Assembly (NCBI GenBank): GCA_034933245.1
Contig: JAYFNX010000014.1
Location: 84,045 to 148,044, forward strand
Origin: Pelethousia sp034933245
GTDB lineage: Bacteria > Bacillota > Clostridia > Christensenellales > CAG-138
Direction: 5' to 3'
Length of the DNA: 64,000 nt
The translations under genes and the position numbers were made by a program. The notes under the pieces are model-generated. The model was not told the origin of the DNA and ran no database searches. It saw only the letters and a program-made list of their open reading frames with translations. Positions 17,538 to 26,549 of this stretch are shown one piece after another; position 1 is the first letter of the stretch; every line of letters starts with the position of its first letter.

Positions 17538-19769
17538 ATGGCCTTATTCGAAAAGAAGAACAAGAGCTCTGCCCATTCGCACATGCATACGGAGCTCAAC
17601 ATCAACACCGAGGGGCTGAGCGAGGAGGAAGTGGCAAAATTAGAGGCCGAAGCGGTTTTGGAAAAATTCGACAGGGAGTCCGCTTACCGCAACCGGCTTT
17701 CAGGCGCTCCTGCTTTTTTCATTGCGCTGGTTCTCATCGTCTTCTCCCTATTCCAAATATACACCAGCATCTGGACGATCCCGCCTCAGATTCTTCGGGC
17801 CGTGCATCTTGCTTTCGCTTTGTTTCTGGTATACCTTCTGTATCCTGCCAAGCATGGACTTTCGAAGGACAAGATCGCATGGTATGATATGCTTCTGGCA
17901 GCCCTGGCCCTTGGAGCTGTGCTGTATATCCCCTTCAATTACGAATATATCGTCAAGAACGTAGGCAATTTTGGCCCCATGCAGATCGTTGTGGGGTTGG
18001 CGGGCATGTTTCTTTTGATGGAAGCCTGCCGCCGGGTGGTGGGTATACCCATCCTCATCATCGTGCTCCTGTTCCTGGCCTATGCTGTTTTCGGCAAATA
18101 TATTCCCGGCTCCTTTGGGCACCGGGGCTACAGCGTCAAGCAGTTGGTAAACCATATGTATTTTACCCTAAACGGCGTATTCGGCACGCCGCTGGGGGTA
18201 TCCTCCACCTATATTTTCCTATTTATCCTCTTCGGCTCCTTCCTGGAAAAGACCGGCGTGGGCAAGCTTTTTATCGACCTGGCAAACGCCATTGCGGGCC
18301 GGCGTATCGGCGGCCCGGCCAAGGTCGCGGTCATTTCCTCCGCGCTGCAAGGCACGGTGTCCGGCTCCTCTGTTGCCAACACGGTGAGCACAGGCTCTTT
18401 TACCATTCCAGCCATGAAGAAGCTGGGCTACCGTCCGGAATTTGCCGGCGCGGTAGAAGCCGCAGCCTCTACGGGCGGGCAGATCATGCCCCACATCATG
18501 GGCGCGGCTTCTTTCCTTATGGCTGACAGTACGGGCTTCCCCTATGCGCAAGTGGTTAAATCCGCCATCATTCCCGCTATCCTGTATTTTTCGGGCATCC
18601 TCATCAGCGTACATCATGAGGCCCGCAAGATTGGCCTGCGGGGCATGAGCGAGGAGGAAATCCCCAAAATCGGGCAGGTAATGAAGGAACGGGGGCATCT
18701 GCTTCTGCCCCTCGCCTTTATGATCTATATGCTGGCCAGCAAGGTAACGCCCACCTATGCCGCTTTAGGCGCCATCCTTACCTCGCTGATGGCCTACAGC
18801 ATTCGCTGGTTCACGGTGCTCCCCGTAGGCCTTATGCTCGTCTCCATGAAGGCGGCCGTCTGGTTCCCGTCGTTCCTGGCAAGCTGGGGCGTTGGCGAGA
18901 TCAAGTTTACGCAGTATTCCGTTTGGGCCATTGTTGTCTGGCTTATTTTAGCCCTGCTTGTCAACTGGAAACGCGGCCCAAAGCCGGCCGATAAGCTTGG
19001 GTTCGATCCCTTGGATGTTGTGGACGCCCTCAAGAGCGGTGCGCGTAACGTTCTTTCCGTGGCTGTAGCCTGCGCCATGGCCGGCATGATTGTGGGCACG
19101 GTAACCCTCACGGGCCTGGGCCTCAAATTTGCCACCGGTCTTGCCCGCATCGCCGGGAACAGCATCTTCCTGCTGATGTTCTTCACCATGCTCTCCTCCA
19201 TCATTCTGGGCATGGGCGTGCCTACCACGGCAAACTACCTCATTACCTCCACCATCTGCGCGCCGGCCCTCATCGCCATGCTGGTTTCCATGAACGGCCT
19301 TACGGAAGCCTCCAAGGCCATCATTATGAGCGCGCACTTATTTGTGTTCTATTTCGGTATTATCGCCGATATCACGCCTCCGGTTGCCCTGGCCGCCATG
19401 GCGGGCTCCGCCATTGCAAAAGGAGAGCCCTTTAAAACGGGCGTAACCGCCACGCGCATCGCCATTGGTGCGTTCATCGTGCCGTATATTTTTGTGCTTA
19501 ATCCCGTAATGCTCATGATCGACGCTACGGCTTTCGAGATTCTCCAAAGCGTTTTTACCGCCCTGTTGGGCATGTATGCCCTATCCGGCGGCCTTACGGG
19601 CTTTGTGCAGGACAACTGCACTTGGTACGAGCGGCTGTTGCTTATAGGCGGAGGCTTGGGCATGATCATTCCCGGCACTCTTACGGACATTGTGGGCCTA
19701 ATTTTGGTGGGCAGCATCATCCTCCTGCAAAAGGCCCGGGTAAAAAACCGGTTGCATAAAGCGGCCTAA
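17538..19769 (+). CDS. TRAP transporter fused permease (DctQM fusion)
   Basis: 743 residues with many membrane helices. The N-terminal ~60 residues are charged and cytoplasmic; the small-subunit-like part (to ~residue 190) is followed by the large DctM-type domain with TVSGSSVANTVSTGSFTIPAMK, GQIMPHIMGAASFLMAD and GMGVPTTANYLIT, all characteristic of TAXI-associated 4TM/12TM permeases. It moves the acid captured by the binding protein using the sodium or proton gradient. GGGAGGAAACC precedes the ATG at 17538; the 21-residue upstream open frame is rejected. A terminator follows at 19791. Confidence 0.93.
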   Translation: MALFEKKNKSSAHSHMHTELNINTEGLSEEEVAKLEAEAVLEKFDRESAYRNRLSGAPAFFIALVLIVFSLFQIYTSIWTIPPQILRAVHLAFALFLVYLLYPAKHGLSKDKIAWYDMLLAALALGAVLYIPFNYEYIVKNVGNFGPMQIVVGLAGMFLLMEACRRVVGIPILIIVLLFLAYAVFGKYIPGSFGHRGYSVKQLVNHMYFTLNGVFGTPLGVSSTYIFLFILFGSFLEKTGVGKLFIDLANAIAGRRIGGPAKVAVISSALQGTVSGSSVANTVSTGSFTIPAMKKLGYRPEFAGAVEAAASTGGQIMPHIMGAASFLMADSTGFPYAQVVKSAIIPAILYFSGILISVHHEARKIGLRGMSEEEIPKIGQVMKERGHLLLPLAFMIYMLASKVTPTYAALGAILTSLMAYSIRWFTVLPVGLMLVSMKAAVWFPSFLASWGVGEIKFTQYSVWAIVVWLILALLVNWKRGPKPADKLGFDPLDVVDALKSGARNVLSVAVACAMAGMIVGTVTLTGLGLKFATGLARIAGNSIFLLMFFTMLSSIILGMGVPTTANYLITSTICAPALIAMLVSMNGLTEASKAIIMSAHLFVFYFGIIADITPPVALAAMAGSAIAKGEPFKTGVTATRIAIGAFIVPYIFVLNPVMLMIDATAFEILQSVFTALLGMYALSGGLTGFVQDNCTWYERLLLIGGGLGMIIPGTLTDIVGLILVGSIILLQKARVKNRLHKAA

Positions 19770-19790
19770 GCGGGTAACCACACTTAATGC

Positions 19791-19825
19791 AAAGGGCCCG
19801 GCACGCTTCAAACACGCCGGGCCTT
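19791..19825. terminator. Terminator after the TRAP operon
   Basis: AAAGGGCCCGGC pairs with GCCGGGCCTTT (one bulge), followed by CCTTTC. It separates the convergent TRAP permease and pseudouridine synthase genes. Confidence 0.75.
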
Positions 19826-19891
19826 TCCTTTCAATACCTTTCCTGTGGCATTATCATGGGGTTAAAAAATAATGCCAGGAGCCATGGTTTT

Positions 19892-20830
19892 TTAACTGTT
19901 TTCCAGGTTGCCGGCATCGTCTCCACCAAGCATGATCTCATCCGGAGGATGCATCTTTTCCAAGAGTTCTTTCATATCTTCCGGCAGGGGCGCGCAAATA
20001 CGAATCTCATCCCCGGTGATGGGATGCAGCAGGCGCAGGCCGCCTGCATGGAGAGCCGGCCGGGCAATGGCCGAGCTTTCCTTTCCATAGAGCCAATCCC
20101 CGGCCAAAGGGTATCCTATGGTCGCCATATGCAAGCGAAGCTGATGGCAACGGCCCGTATGGGGAACCAAGCGCACAAGGCTATAACCGCCCCCTCTCGC
20201 CAGCACAAAAAACTCCGTGTGGGCTTCCTGGCCTTCTGGCTGAATTGCCCGCTTGTAGCGCGAGCCTTCGGCAAAACCTATGGGCAGCCGAATATGCCCC
20301 CCATCATCCGCCAGTTCCCCTGCGGTTACGGCCAGATATTCCTTTTGAAAACCGGGCGTGTGAAATTGACGGCGCAAAAGCTCATGCATATAACCGTTTT
20401 TCGTCCATGTCATGGCGCCGGTGGTGCCCCGATCCAGCCGACTGACGGGATGGGTGCCATCCTCCGGGGGCAGATAGGCGGCCAGCGCGTTTTCCAGCGT
20501 CAATTCCCCCGGGTTGCGGGTGGAAGCGTGGACGGCCAGCCCGGCGGGTTTGTTCAGGATGAGGATGTCTTCATCTTCCCATAGTATGGAAAGGGGATAT
20601 GCCATGGGCTCTGCCCGGCAAACGGGATCATCTCCCACCTGCACCTCCAGCCAATCTCCCACCGCCACACGGGCCGTGGTATAAACCCGCTCGCCATTCA
20701 GGCAGATCCCCCGCTCCCGCCGTTTCAGCCGGGCCATAAGGGAATCTGAAATGCCCAGCTCTTCCTTCAGCAGGCTTTCCACCCGCCGACCCGCCAGGCC
20801 GGCATCGATCAAGCGTGTGCGGGTTCGCAT
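19892..20830 (-). CDS. RluA-family RNA pseudouridine synthase
   Basis: 312 residues: an S4-like N-terminal segment (about 1-70, with RRVESLLKEELGIS) and the RluA catalytic domain. The motif HPVSRLDRGTTGAM carries the catalytic Asp (RLDR), and VRLVPHTGRCHQLRLHMA is the second family signature. It isomerises uridine in rRNA or tRNA; the exact site cannot be told from sequence. The start ATG at 20830 has AGAGAGGAT upstream. It stands alone between two terminator-like hairpins. Confidence 0.9.
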   Translation of the reverse strand: MRTRTRLIDAGLAGRRVESLLKEELGISDSLMARLKRRERGICLNGERVYTTARVAVGDWLEVQVGDDPVCRAEPMAYPLSILWEDEDILILNKPAGLAVHASTRNPGELTLENALAAYLPPEDGTHPVSRLDRGTTGAMTWTKNGYMHELLRRQFHTPGFQKEYLAVTAGELADDGGHIRLPIGFAEGSRYKRAIQPEGQEAHTEFFVLARGGGYSLVRLVPHTGRCHQLRLHMATIGYPLAGDWLYGKESSAIARPALHAGGLRLLHPITGDEIRICAPLPEDMKELLEKMHPPDEIMLGGDDAGNLENS

Positions 20831-21033
20831 ACGATCCTCTCTTTCGTTGTTTCCATTCCATTCCCGGCCTCCATCTTGCGCAGGCTTGGTACCGCGGAAC
20901 CCGTGCCCTTCCGCTACCGCATAATATGGTGGCTTACCGTCATGGAGCCTGCCTGGACGCGGCTGGTCGCCAACGCTTTTTTATGTGCGATCGTCCCTGG
21001 TACAGGCATAGCGAAAACGGCCCGAAACAGCCC

Positions 21034-21077
21034 GGCGGCGGGGCGCCATCGAAGACATCCCGCCGCCTTATTTTTTG
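21034..21077 (+). terminator. Plus-strand terminator-like hairpin
   Basis: GGCGGCGGG (21034-21042) pairs perfectly with CCCGCCGCC (21059-21067), followed by TTATTTTTTG. The U-tract is on the plus strand, though no plus-strand gene ends here; on the minus strand the stem could also end the transketolase operon, but without a good U-tract. Confidence 0.55.
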
Positions 21078-21098
21078 CAGCTAAATTCCCCGTTGAAG

Positions 21099-22037
21099 CT
21101 ATTTTTTCTTGGCTACGGTTTCCCGCACCTTGTTTGCGATAGCTTCGGCATCCAGGCCATATGCCTGCAAGAGGGTCTTGTAGGGGCCGCACTCCGCATG
21201 GCAATCCTGGGTGCCGATAAAGCCCATGGGAACGGCGGCGTTTCCCGCGCAGAGAGCTTCGGCCACGGCGCCGCCAAGGCCGCCGATGATATTATGCTCC
21301 TCCGCGGAAACGATGGCCCCCGTCTCCTTGGCGCAACGGCAGATGAGCTCCGTATCAAGGGGCTTGATGCAGAACATATCCACCACCCGTACGGAAAGGC
21401 CTTCCTTCTCCAGGATATCCGCCGCCTGGAGGGAATTGCCCACCATCATGCCGCAAGCCACAATGGTCGCATCCGAGCCCGGCCGGACAATAAAGCCCTT
21501 GCCGTCCTGGAAGTTCGTGGTTTCATCGTAAAGATCCGCCATCTTATCCCGGGAAAGGCGCACATACATGGGCCCATTCTCCTCTAGGGCATGGCGCACA
21601 AGCCAATCGGTCTGCACAGCGTCGCTGGCCACGTATACCTTGAAATTGGGGAGGGCGCGCATAATGGCGATGTCCTCCAACGCATGGTGGGTAGGGCCGT
21701 CGAACGCATCGGAGAGACCGCCGTAAGCCCCCATGAGCTTGATGGGCAGCTTGGAATAGGAACCTAATGTACGGGTAGCCAAAAGGCCCAGGGTTGTCAA
21801 AAACACGGTAAAGGTATTTACGAAGGGGATCTTGCCCACGCTGGCAAAACCCGCGGCCATGGCCGTCATATTCGCCTCAGCAATACCCACGTTAAAAAAT
21901 CGGTCCGGATACTTTGCCCCAAACAGAGCGGATTTGGTGGAGCCGCTCAAATCGGCATCCAGCACGACGATGTTCTGATTGGTAGCGCCGTATTTCACCA
22001 GCGCTTCACCATATGCATCCCGAATTGCCTTGCCCAT
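21099..22037 (-). CDS. Transketolase, C-terminal (PYR) subunit
   Basis: 312 residues carrying the pyrimidine-binding and C-terminal domains of a split transketolase: GATNQNIVVLDADLSGST at the start, the glutamate region FFNVGIAEANMTAMAAG (the E of GIAEANM activates thiamine diphosphate), and AYGGLSDAFDGPTHHALEDIAIMRALPN. Together with the upstream gene it makes one two-subunit enzyme that transfers two-carbon units between sugar phosphates, or acts on a related ketose. The two genes abut (22037 shared). It is the last gene of a three-gene operon with a hydroxyacid dehydrogenase. Confidence 0.93.
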   Translation of the reverse strand: MGKAIRDAYGEALVKYGATNQNIVVLDADLSGSTKSALFGAKYPDRFFNVGIAEANMTAMAAGFASVGKIPFVNTFTVFLTTLGLLATRTLGSYSKLPIKLMGAYGGLSDAFDGPTHHALEDIAIMRALPNFKVYVASDAVQTDWLVRHALEENGPMYVRLSRDKMADLYDETTNFQDGKGFIVRPGSDATIVACGMMVGNSLQAADILEKEGLSVRVVDMFCIKPLDTELICRCAKETGAIVSAEEHNIIGGLGGAVAEALCAGNAAVPMGFIGTQDCHAECGPYKTLLQAYGLDAEAIANKVRETVAKKK

Positions 22038-22864
22038 TAGTTCGCACCTCCCAGCTCCGCCATGGCCTGTTCAAATTCCTTGTCGCCGATCGCCTTTCCA
22101 TGCCAGGCGCTCTTCCCTTCCATGAAAGAAACGCCTTTGCCCTTGATGGTATGGGCCAGAATGATGGTGGGCTTTCCTTTTACCTGCTCCGCCGCCGCAT
22201 AGGCATCGCACAGGGCTTCCACATCATGGCCGTTGCACTCGATGCAGTGCCAGCCAAAGCTCTCGAACTTTGCCCGCACATCCCCGAGGGGCATGATCTG
22301 ATCAGCCGTGCCGTCCAGCTGCACGTTGTTCCAATCCAGGATGGCGCAAAGGTTATCCGCCTTATACTTGGCCGCGGACATGCAGGCCTCCCAAATCGTG
22401 CCTTCGTTGATTTCGCCATCGCCCAGGATAGCATAGACCCTGGCCGGAGAATTGTTGAGCTTCAGGCCCAGCGCCATGCCTAAAGAGGCGGAAAGGCCAA
22501 GGCCCAGCGGGCCGGCGGTGAGCTCCACGCCCGGGGTCTCCCGGGAGCAAGGATGGCCCTGCAGGCGGGTGTTGAAATCCCGCAGCGTCTTCATTTCTTC
22601 TACCGGGAAAAAGCCCTTTTCCGCAAGGGCCCGATAAAGCATGGGAGCAGCGTGGCCCTTGCTGAGCACAACCCTGTCCCGATCGGGGTTCTTGGGGTCC
22701 TTCGCATCCACCCGGGCCTGGTGAAAATAGAGGGTAGTCAAAATCTCGCAAACGGAAAGGGAACCGCCCGGATGGCCGGTTTGCTTGGCATGCAACGTGG
22801 TAAGCACGTCCACCCGGAATTTGTGGCACAGTGCTTCCAGCCGTTTCTTTTCTTCCATGGTCAT
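22037..22864 (-). CDS. Transketolase, N-terminal (thiamine diphosphate-binding) subunit
   Basis: 275 residues. The TPP/Mg motif is LGDGEINEGTIWEACMSAAKYKADNLCAILDWNN in part (GDGE...N), and the N-terminus has LTTLHAKQTGHPGGSLSVCEILTTLYF, with the catalytic-loop His residues typical of transketolase. It binds the diphosphate of the cofactor, with the PYR half from the next gene. The ATG at 22864 has GGAGGTATAG upstream; an ATG two codons later is equally possible. It is preceded by the dehydrogenase gene 27 bases away. Confidence 0.93.
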   Translation of the reverse strand: MTMEEKKRLEALCHKFRVDVLTTLHAKQTGHPGGSLSVCEILTTLYFHQARVDAKDPKNPDRDRVVLSKGHAAPMLYRALAEKGFFPVEEMKTLRDFNTRLQGHPCSRETPGVELTAGPLGLGLSASLGMALGLKLNNSPARVYAILGDGEINEGTIWEACMSAAKYKADNLCAILDWNNVQLDGTADQIMPLGDVRAKFESFGWHCIECNGHDVEALCDAYAAAEQVKGKPTIILAHTIKGKGVSFMEGKSAWHGKAIGDKEFEQAMAELGGAN

Positions 22865-22891
22865 GTGAATCTATACCTCCAAATTGGCTTT

Positions 22892-23854
22892 TTACATATT
22901 GACAACGTTTACAGGCGCGCCCCGCAAAAAGGCGGCACAGTTTTCCACCGCAATGTCCATAAGGCGCTGGCGGCTTTCCTTGGGCGCCCAAGAGATATGG
23001 GGGGTGACAATGCAGTTTTTGGCCTTGAGCAACGGGTTATCTCCCCGGATGGGCTCGGTGGAAACCACGTCCACCCCCGCCGCGTAGACTTTGCCGCTGT
23101 TCAGGGCGTCGGCCAAGTCCTGCTCGACCACAAGCTGGCCCCGGCTGTTGTTGAGAAGGATGACGCCATCCTTCATCTTGGCGATGTTACCCTTGTTTAT
23201 GATGCCCTCCGTCTCCGGGAAGAGGGGGCAGTGGAGCGCGATGACATCGGAAGTTTTGAACAGGGTATCCAAATCCACATAGGCGTCCGCAATGGCTCTG
23301 CCGCTTTCCGTGGGCCTGTTATCATGGGCGATAACCTGCATGCCCATGGCCTTGGCTATCCTCCCGGTAGCCTGGCCAATACGGCCAAAGCCGACAATGC
23401 CCATGGTTTTATCCGCAAGCTCGATAAGCGGATAGTCCCAGAAGCACCAATCCGGATTGCTTTCCCAGCGGCCCTGATGCACGGCATCGCTGTGATGGGC
23501 CACATGATGGCAGATCTCCAGCAGCAGCGCCATGGCAAACTGGGCTACGGCGGCGGTGCCGTAGGTGGGGATATTCGTAACGGGAATGCCTTTTCCCCGG
23601 CAGGCGGCATAATCTACCACGTTATAGCCCGTGGCCAGCACGCTCACCATTTTAATGTTAGGGCAGGCATCCAAGGTAGCCCGGGTGATGGGGGTCTTGT
23701 TTGTATAAACGATCTGGGCGTCGCCAATGCGCGCCGCAACCAGGTCTGCCGGGGTTCTGTCATACACGGTCAGCTCGCCCAAGGCTTTAAGGCCGTCCCA
23801 GCGCAAATCGCCGGGGTTTTCGGTATAGCCATCCAACACTACGATTTTGGTCAT
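22892..23854 (-). CDS. D-2-hydroxyacid dehydrogenase (NAD-dependent)
   Basis: 320 residues with the two-domain formate/glycerate dehydrogenase fold. The NAD motif is GIVGFGRIGQATG near residue 147; catalytic residues are visible as Arg in LLNNSRGQLV, Glu in STEP and His in TPHISWAP. Such enzymes reduce 2-keto acids such as hydroxypyruvate or glyoxylate. First gene of an operon with split transketolase genes, which suggests handling of a sugar acid or hydroxypyruvate. AAAGGAGGATAGGTT precedes the ATG. Exact substrate unknown. Confidence 0.9.
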   Translation of the reverse strand: MTKIVVLDGYTENPGDLRWDGLKALGELTVYDRTPADLVAARIGDAQIVYTNKTPITRATLDACPNIKMVSVLATGYNVVDYAACRGKGIPVTNIPTYGTAAVAQFAMALLLEICHHVAHHSDAVHQGRWESNPDWCFWDYPLIELADKTMGIVGFGRIGQATGRIAKAMGMQVIAHDNRPTESGRAIADAYVDLDTLFKTSDVIALHCPLFPETEGIINKGNIAKMKDGVILLNNSRGQLVVEQDLADALNSGKVYAAGVDVVSTEPIRGDNPLLKAKNCIVTPHISWAPKESRQRLMDIAVENCAAFLRGAPVNVVNM

Positions 23855-24395
23855 AACCTATCCTCCTTTATTTGATCCCGCTGTAAACCGGGGTGCGGCC
23901 AATTCCCGCGCCACAGGCTTTTCGGTATCCGGCATGGAAGAGGCCTCCCAAAGGGCAGGCTTTTCCGCCTAACGCCCCCGCAAACAGGGGGGCGAAACCA
24001 AGGCATCGCTACGCACTGCTGTTCTTTATTCTGCTTGTACAGGGATAAAACATACCGATTTCTCCCGGCAAGGGCCTGAAAACATGCGTTTTCCGCACGC
24101 GTTCCGCTTGCCCGGCATGTTCGTATTTGTACAACTTTTCTTTCTCATTATTCTACTATATGCCGGGGTTATTGGCAAGCGCCCCCAGCTCCTTTGCCGC
24201 CTCTGTGCAGCCCGGGGTTTGCCGCCCTCCCGACGCCGCTTTCTTTGGCCCAGCTATTGACGCAAAAGCGCGGGTGCGCTATGTTTAGTGTAAATGCAGT
24301 TAGGGAAATCGGCGTCTGTTTGGATCAGGCCCTTGCCCGGGCCGACGTTTATCCATGGCGGTGCTTACCCTCTACTTACGGAAGGAATCATACAA
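23855..24395. other. Intergenic region with a long structured leader
   Basis: 540 bases without a convincing gene. It holds the minus-strand promoter at 24150-24178 and about 290 bases of leader for the dehydrogenase operon. Within the leader lie a CGCCCCC/GGGGGCG hairpin at about 23973-23994 and a shorter AGGC/GCCT hairpin at 23957-23970. I recognise no known riboswitch class. Towards 24396 it must also hold the start of the DUF362 operon, for which I see no clear promoter. Confidence 0.5.
24150..24178 (-). promoter_or_regulatory. Promoter of the dehydrogenase/transketolase operon
   Basis: TTGCCA (24178-24173), 17-base spacer, TAGAAT (24155-24150) on the minus strand. It would give a leader of about 290 bases. 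Confidence 0.55.
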
Positions 24396-25490
24396 ATGGA
24401 AGCGAACCGTACAATCTATGTTGTTTATGGCGGCGACGCCAGGGAAATGACGCTCGCCCTGCTAAACGCGGCGAATATAAAAGAAGAAATCCCCCAGGGC
24501 GCTAAAATTGCTCTCAAGCCGAATCTGGTGGTGGCCAAGGGGCCCGAATCCGGTGCAACCACCCACCGAGGTGTTTTGGCGGGATGCATCGAATACCTAC
24601 AAGCCCATGGGCATATGGATATCCGCATCATGGAGAGCGCCTGGGTGGGCGAAAGCACCAAGCGTTCCTTTCAGGCCGCCGGTTACGACGCCCTCTGCGC
24701 ACGCTATGGTGTGCCTTTTATGGACCTCAAGCAGGACCAGCCCCGGCAGGTGGACACCCCCATCGGTAAAATGGCCATCTGCGGAAGCGCCTTGGATGCG
24801 GATTATCTTATCAGCCTGCCGGTGCTTAAGGGCCATTGCCAAACCGGCATGACCTGTGCCCTAAAGAACAGCAAGGGCTGCATACCCGATAGCGAGAAGC
24901 GCCGTTTTCACGCCCTGGGGCTCGCCAAACCCATTGCTGCGCTCGGCACGGTCCTCCGGCCCCACCTGACCATTGTGGACAGCCTTTGCGGAGATCTGGA
25001 TTTTGAAGAGGGCGGCACCCCTGTGCAGACAGGCCGCATGTTTTTGGGCCATGACCAGGTGCAGATGGATGCCTTCGGCTGCCGCTTGATGGGCATATCA
25101 CCCAGGGATGTGTCTTATTTGCCCTTTGCACAGGCCTATGGCGCAGGAAGCATGGAGATAGGCCCGGAAGATGTGGTTTATCTTAACCAGCCCTCCCAAG
25201 CCCCTAGTTTCCCCAAGCCCACAGGCGTCGTCTCCCGCCTGACCCGCCATGTGGAGCAGCGTTCAGCCTGCTCCGCCTGCTATGGCAACCTGGTACACGC
25301 CCTGTACCGGCTGGAACAAACGCATCATAAGCCCTGCAATTTCCCGATCTGCATCGGCCAGGGGTTCAAAGACACGCCCATACCCGGCATAGGCATCGGC
25401 GCCTGCTGCAACTGCGCTTCCATCCAAGCCAAAGGCTGCCCGCCTTCCGCGGAGACCATCCTCCGTCTCTTATTGGAGGCCTGCCGGTGA
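24396..25490 (+). CDS. DUF362 domain-containing protein
   Basis: 364 residues of the DUF362 family: IALKPNLVVAKGPESGATTHRGVL at the N-terminus in part, ISLPVLKGHCQTGMTCALKNSKGCIPD in the middle, and a Cys-rich C-terminal third (CSACYGNLVHAL, CNFPICIGQG, GACCNCASIQAKGCPP) that could bind a metal or an iron-sulfur cluster, although no standard ferredoxin 4Cys motif is seen. Function of the family is unknown. The ATG at 24396 follows GGAAGGAAT; the upstream open frame lacks family similarity. The stop overlaps the next gene by 4 bases, so the two are translated as a unit. Confidence 0.85.
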   Translation: MEANRTIYVVYGGDAREMTLALLNAANIKEEIPQGAKIALKPNLVVAKGPESGATTHRGVLAGCIEYLQAHGHMDIRIMESAWVGESTKRSFQAAGYDALCARYGVPFMDLKQDQPRQVDTPIGKMAICGSALDADYLISLPVLKGHCQTGMTCALKNSKGCIPDSEKRRFHALGLAKPIAALGTVLRPHLTIVDSLCGDLDFEEGGTPVQTGRMFLGHDQVQMDAFGCRLMGISPRDVSYLPFAQAYGAGSMEIGPEDVVYLNQPSQAPSFPKPTGVVSRLTRHVEQRSACSACYGNLVHALYRLEQTHHKPCNFPICIGQGFKDTPIPGIGIGACCNCASIQAKGCPPSAETILRLLLEACR

Positions 25491-26182
25491 AGCTTACCCG
25501 CATCTCCAACGCCGGCCTCTGGGTGGAAACAGACGGGGTTTATTTCCTGCTGGATGGTCTTCATGGCGGGGATGTTCACCCCTATTGCGGCATGGACCCT
25601 GCCTGGGAACAAAAATGGGGGGGAACAGCCCCCGAGGCGGACGTTTTAGCCTTCACCCATGCCCATCCGGATCATTTTGAGCCGGGCCGCGTTTGCCGAT
25701 ATTTGGCCGCTCATCCCAAAACAAAGGTGTATGCCGGGCCCGATGTTCTCTCGGTCCTGCGCGCCCAAGGCGTTGCACCGGACCGTCTGCTTTCCTGGCA
25801 AGCGCCGGGACCCCTTGGCCTTTCGGCTTTCCCTACAAGGCACATCGGCCCCGAATTTCGGGATGTGTTCCACTGCTCCCTGGTGCTGCAAGGGGATAGT
25901 ATCCTTCTGTTTGCGGGCGATGCTTCGCCTGTGCGCAGCAATTTTCTCACCCTCCCCCCAAGTTTTTCGCCGGATATTCTGGCTGCACCCTTCCCCTTTG
26001 TTTTGGGAAACGCGCCCTTCCGCATCATTCAAAGCATCCTCCGCCCACAAGCCGTATGCATCCTGCACCTGCCCGCGCCACAGGGAGATCCAGCTTGTTT
26101 TTGGCTGCGAGCCCGGCGGGGAGCCGCCTCCTTGCCCATGCCGACGCGGCTGATGAAGTTGGGCGAAACGATGGTTTTTTAA
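25487..26182 (+). CDS. MBL-fold metallo-hydrolase
   Basis: 231 residues. The metal motif is THAHPDHF (HxHxDH) near residue 50; later FPTRHIG, an LFAGDAS block and a C-terminal ILHLPAP segment (where the last His ligand is expected) complete a metallo-beta-lactamase-like fold related to the UlaG/L-ascorbate-lactonase type rather than to true lactamases. The start is a GTG overlapping the DUF362 stop. Substrate unknown; the tight coupling to DUF362 suggests both act on the same compound. Confidence 0.85.
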   Translation: MKLTRISNAGLWVETDGVYFLLDGLHGGDVHPYCGMDPAWEQKWGGTAPEADVLAFTHAHPDHFEPGRVCRYLAAHPKTKVYAGPDVLSVLRAQGVAPDRLLSWQAPGPLGLSAFPTRHIGPEFRDVFHCSLVLQGDSILLFAGDASPVRSNFLTLPPSFSPDILAAPFPFVLGNAPFRIIQSILRPQAVCILHLPAPQGDPACFWLRARRGAASLPMPTRLMKLGETMVF

Positions 26183-26549
26183 AATAAGCGGCAGTGGTGC
26201 ACATGCCTACCGTGCCGCATGCGTCCTTTCTTCCACGCTCTTATCTTCGCAGGAAAACAGAAAGACTGTTTCCCTCTTTGGAAGCTTCTTGCGCCGTAGA
26301 TTCCAACTGCCGTATCCCCATCGGTGAAAATGCGAAGAATCTAGGCAAGCTCTTGCATGCCGCGATTTGGCGTGTATAATAAGATTAGGTACGGTAGAGA
26401 ATCTTTGACGGTTTACCATATTTTTGCCATAGTTAACGGATTATTTAAACCTTATACACATTTTCGTAGGAGAAACCGGGTACAATAAAAACGTCCAAGG
26501 GCGCTCGTTTCAAGAGCCATGGATCTACCATTTTGAAGGAGGGATTATC
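26183..26549. other. Intergenic region upstream of the SH3b-repeat gene
   Basis: 367 AT-richer bases with no convincing gene. It contains a promoter-like pair (TTGCAT at 26353 and TATAAT at 26375, 16-base spacer), which would give a leader of about 165 bases, and a weaker TACAAT at 26481 closer to the gene. Confidence 0.45.
26353..26380 (+). promoter_or_regulatory. Candidate promoter of the SH3b-repeat gene
   Basis: TTGCAT, 16-base spacer, TATAAT (26375-26380) on the plus strand. Confidence 0.5.

Noticed and set aside
20878..20912. GGTACCGCGGAA...CCCGTGCCCTT on the plus strand resembles the antiterminator bulge of a T-box leader.
   Set aside because: The needed upstream specifier region would lie inside the minus-strand pseudouridine synthase gene, and no plus-strand gene follows. 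Probably chance.
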